DNA from: Massilia eburnea
Lineage (GTDB): Bacteria; Pseudomonadota; Gammaproteobacteria; Burkholderiales; Burkholderiaceae_D
DNA: 64,000 bases
NCBI RefSeq assembly: GCF_009720745.1
Contig: NZ_WNKX01000016.1
Coordinates: forward strand, 62,001-126,000
Direction of reading: 5' to 3'
The notes under the pieces were generated by a model. The model had not been told where the DNA came from. It worked only from the letters and a program-made list of their open reading frames with translations, and made no database searches. Shown here one piece after another: positions 62,299 to 64,000 of this stretch. The translations under genes were made by a program, and so were the position numbers. Position 1 is the stretch's first letter, and every line of letters begins with the position of its first letter.

Positions 62299-63269
62299 AT
62301 GGCCAAAGACGTTACGCGAGTGCCCTGTGTAACCATACCGATGTTCTTCGAGGGCATATAAAGCTCGGCCTCAAGCTTACCGTCTTTGGGTAGAATGCTT
62401 GCGATGCGTTGGTTTGCCACCAGCGATTGACCAGGCTCGACAAGGACCGCGGCGACGCGTCCATCGAGTTCAGCGCGGACGATGATTTGGCGCTTCGCTT
62501 CGTTCTCGGCGAGCTGTTGTTTAAGGTCTTCGATCTCGCGCTGGATGGTCGAAACATCCCGATTTTTTTGGATTGAACTGTCAGTCTGCGATGACTGTAC
62601 GGAAGCAAGGTCGCGCAACATGCTTTGACGCTGAACTTCGAGTGAAGACAGCCGTCCCTGCTGCTCGAGGACGTCGCCTTCCTTTTCGGCCGCAGTGATC
62701 TTTGACATGTTGCCGGTCTTGGCAAGTTCCGCGACGCGAGCGGAAACGTCGCGCGCAAGGTTGACCTTGTCTCGCTGCAGACTCAGTTCGTGATCGAGCT
62801 GTTTCAAACTTGCATTTGTACTTAGAAGTTTTTCGGCCAATTCGCGCTGTTTATTTTGCGCCTGTCCTCCAACTTGATCGAGTTCTCGCCGAAGCTTGTC
62901 AATTCGGGCAACCAAGCTCTCTTTTACTGCTGCTTGTACGGCACCGTTTTCTCCACTGCGGTCGCTTGAGATGATCAGCAACGGATCCCCGATCTTTACT
63001 TCTAATCCTTCGGATAAGTTGAGCTTAGCGACTGTTCCGAACTGTGGAGAAAGAACCCGGTTGACTCCTTTGTCAGGTACGATGGACCCGCTCACGGTCG
63101 CTTTCCTGGCAAATCCAAAGCACACGGAGAACAGAACAAGGCTCGCGACTATCGCGCAAAGAAATATCGTGAGAGATATGCCTTGCCAAGTTTGGGTAAG
63201 CAGAATTGATCCATGAAGCTTTCGCGATTTGTTTGCAACGGCTTCGTCTCGGAAAAGTGGGCGATTCAT
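62169..63269 (-). CDS. HlyD-family secretion adaptor, C-terminus replaced
   Basis: 366 residues. Membrane segment (about 29-50, GISLTIFLCAIVASLVLF), lipoyl-like half-motif (GTVAKLNLSEGLEVKIGDPL), a long coiled-coil (about 110-260) and the second half-motif (AELDGRVAAVLVEPGQSL). The native sequence ends near MVTQGTRV (about residue 318); the remaining about 48 residues (SLAIWSGCRSNTLR and on) are an out-of-frame reading of the ABC transporter gene. A normal adaptor would have about 80-100 further residues. The start ATG at 63269 has a weak ribosome site. It couples an ABC exporter to the outer membrane in type I secretion. Confidence 0.85.
   Translation of the reverse strand: MNRPLFRDEAVANKSRKLHGSILLTQTWQGISLTIFLCAIVASLVLFSVCFGFARKATVSGSIVPDKGVNRVLSPQFGTVAKLNLSEGLEVKIGDPLLIISSDRSGENGAVQAAVKESLVARIDKLRRELDQVGGQAQNKQRELAEKLLSTNASLKQLDHELSLQRDKVNLARDVSARVAELAKTGNMSKITAAEKEGDVLEQQGRLSSLEVQRQSMLRDLASVQSSQTDSSIQKNRDVSTIQREIEDLKQQLAENEAKRQIIVRAELDGRVAAVLVEPGQSLVANQRIASILPKDGKLEAELYMPSKNIGMVTQGTRVTSLAIWSGCRSNTLRSGTSAASYPASVQSTQFSVRSPQPLSRLLLMA
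62311..62320 (-). other. Deletion junction between adaptor and exporter genes
   Basis: The adaptor frame stops resembling HlyD after GTRV, and the exporter frame becomes native from about RNVFGHLVRLPL; both meet in CTCGCGTAAC. About 1 kb of the ancestral two genes appears lost. Confidence 0.7.
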
Positions 63270-63326
63270 CTTCGAAGGAATTTGATCAGTCTGTTGCAGT
63301 TCTATTGATTGGATAAAAATGAGGGC

Positions 63327-63351
63327 ACCTTGCGGGTGCCCTCATCAGCTT
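63327..63351 (-). terminator. Rho-independent terminator after the NNPPG protein gene
   Basis: Stem TGAGGGCACC / GGTGCCCTCA (loop CGCAA on the minus strand) followed by TTTTTATCC. It ends the 63366-63764 transcript before the adaptor gene, so the adaptor and exporter need a separate promoter or read-through. Confidence 0.85.
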
Positions 63352-63365
63352 GCCGCCAGTTCTAT

Positions 63366-63764
63366 TTAGCCCGGAGGATTATTGTCGATTTGAGGGATCT
63401 CTAGGCCCTCAACTTTGCATTCGACATCCGCACGCAAGGCCGAAGCTGCCGTATGTTTATTTTTGAAAGTGAATTTCAGGTTGTAGCTGGCACGCTCAGT
63501 GTTCTTGTCGGTGAGCTTGGCTTTCTTGCCGTTGTCTTTGATCTCCGGCGTACTTAGTTGGGTCTGGCCCAATTGCTTAATGGTCACTTGGTCGATAATA
63601 ATGTCGTCTGGCGTTGGGGCGACGAGATGAAACTCGATTTTGGTGTCGTGCTCAGACACTGGAATGACGCCTTGCGAGTACGTCGCTTTGAACGTAGTTC
63701 CATCCTGCTGGACGACAACGTCAACTTGGATTACTCCGGTGTTCTTTGGCTGTTGGTCTCTCAT
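63366..63764 (-). CDS. Unrecognised 132-residue protein with NNPPG tail
   Basis: 132 residues, predicted beta-strand-rich (VIQVDVVVQQDGTTFKATYS; KIEFHLVAPTPDDIIIDQVT; SYNLKFTFKNKH), with no signal peptide and no N-terminal Gly-Gly leader. The C-terminus is LEIPQIDNNPPG, the same tail as both small peptides. One cysteine (VECKVEG) is near the C-terminus. The start ATG overlaps the stop of the upstream TPR-like gene (ATGA) with AAAGG just upstream, so the two are co-translated. It may be a carrier, immunity-type or secreted partner of the peptides; the family is not recognised. Confidence 0.8.
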   Translation of the reverse strand: MRDQQPKNTGVIQVDVVVQQDGTTFKATYSQGVIPVSEHDTKIEFHLVAPTPDDIIIDQVTIKQLGQTQLSTPEIKDNGKKAKLTDKNTERASYNLKFTFKNKHTAASALRADVECKVEGLEIPQIDNNPPG

Positions 63765-64000
63765 AATTTGCCTTTCAACAATGGGTGGGTGGAAATAAAT
63801 TGTTGGTACTTCGCTTCTCGATAGCTAAGGCTTTGTAATCTCGTAATGCGTGACAAAGCTGCATCGACGTCACCGAGACACAGGCTAGCTCGAACTTGAG
63901 GTGCCAGTAACGTGTATTCGCTGCTCGATTGGGGCTGATCGTTCAGCAATTCGGCAGTTGTCTTGCAATATGACTTGGCAGCCTCATCCCCGGCGAGTCT
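63761..64000 (-). CDS. TPR-like protein, C-terminal part
   Basis: The frame is open from the right edge for 79 residues and ends at 63761. Helical repeats of TPR character are visible (RLAGDEAAKSYCKTTAELLN, ASLCLGDVDAALSRITRL) with the ending FISTHPLLKGKL, similar to the last repeats of bacterial TPR regulators and kinases. The N-terminal domain, which would tell the function, is outside the window. It overlaps the start of the NNPPG protein gene by 4 bases. Confidence 0.6.
   Translation of the reverse strand, partial: RLAGDEAAKSYCKTTAELLNDQPQSSSEYTLLAPQVRASLCLGDVDAALSRITRLQSLSYREAKYQQFISTHPLLKGKL

Noticed and set aside
1..64000. Prophage, insertion sequence or integrase genes
   Set aside because: No transposase, integrase or phage structural gene was recognised anywhere in the window.

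Overview
The window looks like chromosomal DNA of a motile betaproteobacterium of the Oxalobacteraceae (Massilia / Duganella / Janthinobacterium type). This rests on the high GC content, the gene order thrS-infC-rpmI-rplT-pheS-pheT-ihfA-merR, the polyhydroxybutyrate/ketone-body genes, several near-identical flagellins and type IV pilus minor-pilin operons. The genus is an inference from gene content; no database search was possible.

Layout. 1-2.9 kb: the 5' part of glyoxylate carboligase, a divergent LysR regulator and a FliK-like gene. 2.9-7.1 kb: four tandem flagellin genes, each with its own bipartite upstream element and nearly identical terminator. 7.1-12 kb: ETF-ubiquinone oxidoreductase, an SDR, and a PAS-LuxR regulator divergent from scoAB. 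12-18.6 kb: first minor-pilin operon (pilE-fimT-pilV-pilW-pilX-pilY1, minus strand). 18.7-25 kb: dctA, gamma-carbonic anhydrase, 3-hydroxybutyrate dehydrogenase, an alpha/beta hydrolase, RidA and relA. 25-28.9 kb: LysR, a lipocalin-like protein, a frameshifted serine hydrolase and a zinc-type CDF exporter. 28.9-37.2 kb: twin tRNA-Val genes and the translation/IHF block. 37.2-44.6 kb: NarL-type regulator, CHASE3-like kinase, Crp/Fnr regulator, MCP and an OmpR/QseC-type pair. 44.6-52.2 kb: second complete minor-pilin operon (plus strand) ending in a TonB-like protein. 52.2-58.4 kb: prfC, then an operon of TonB-dependent receptor, YfiR-like protein and a GGDEF-EAL enzyme. 58.5-60.5 kb: GlxA-type AraC regulator and fatty acid desaturase. 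60.5-64 kb: a more AT-rich peptide-export locus.

The most unusual part is 60.5-64 kb. Two tiny genes with TTG starts encode peptides with double-glycine leaders. Both peptides, and a separate 132-residue protein 2.6 kb away, end in the same tail (P-x-[IV]-[DE]-N-[ND]-P-P-G). Between them lie an HlyD-type adaptor and an ABC exporter that appear to have been joined by an internal deletion, which removed the adaptor's C-terminus and the exporter's N-terminal part, where a C39 peptidase would normally sit. I read this as an undescribed, possibly decaying, secreted-peptide system.

Across the window, four copies of a palindromic intergenic element (core GGGTCAGACCC) begin exactly at the stop codon of the gene before them. 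Where the next gene is convergent, they also end at that gene's stop codon. Two further perfect inverted repeats occupy similar post-gene positions.
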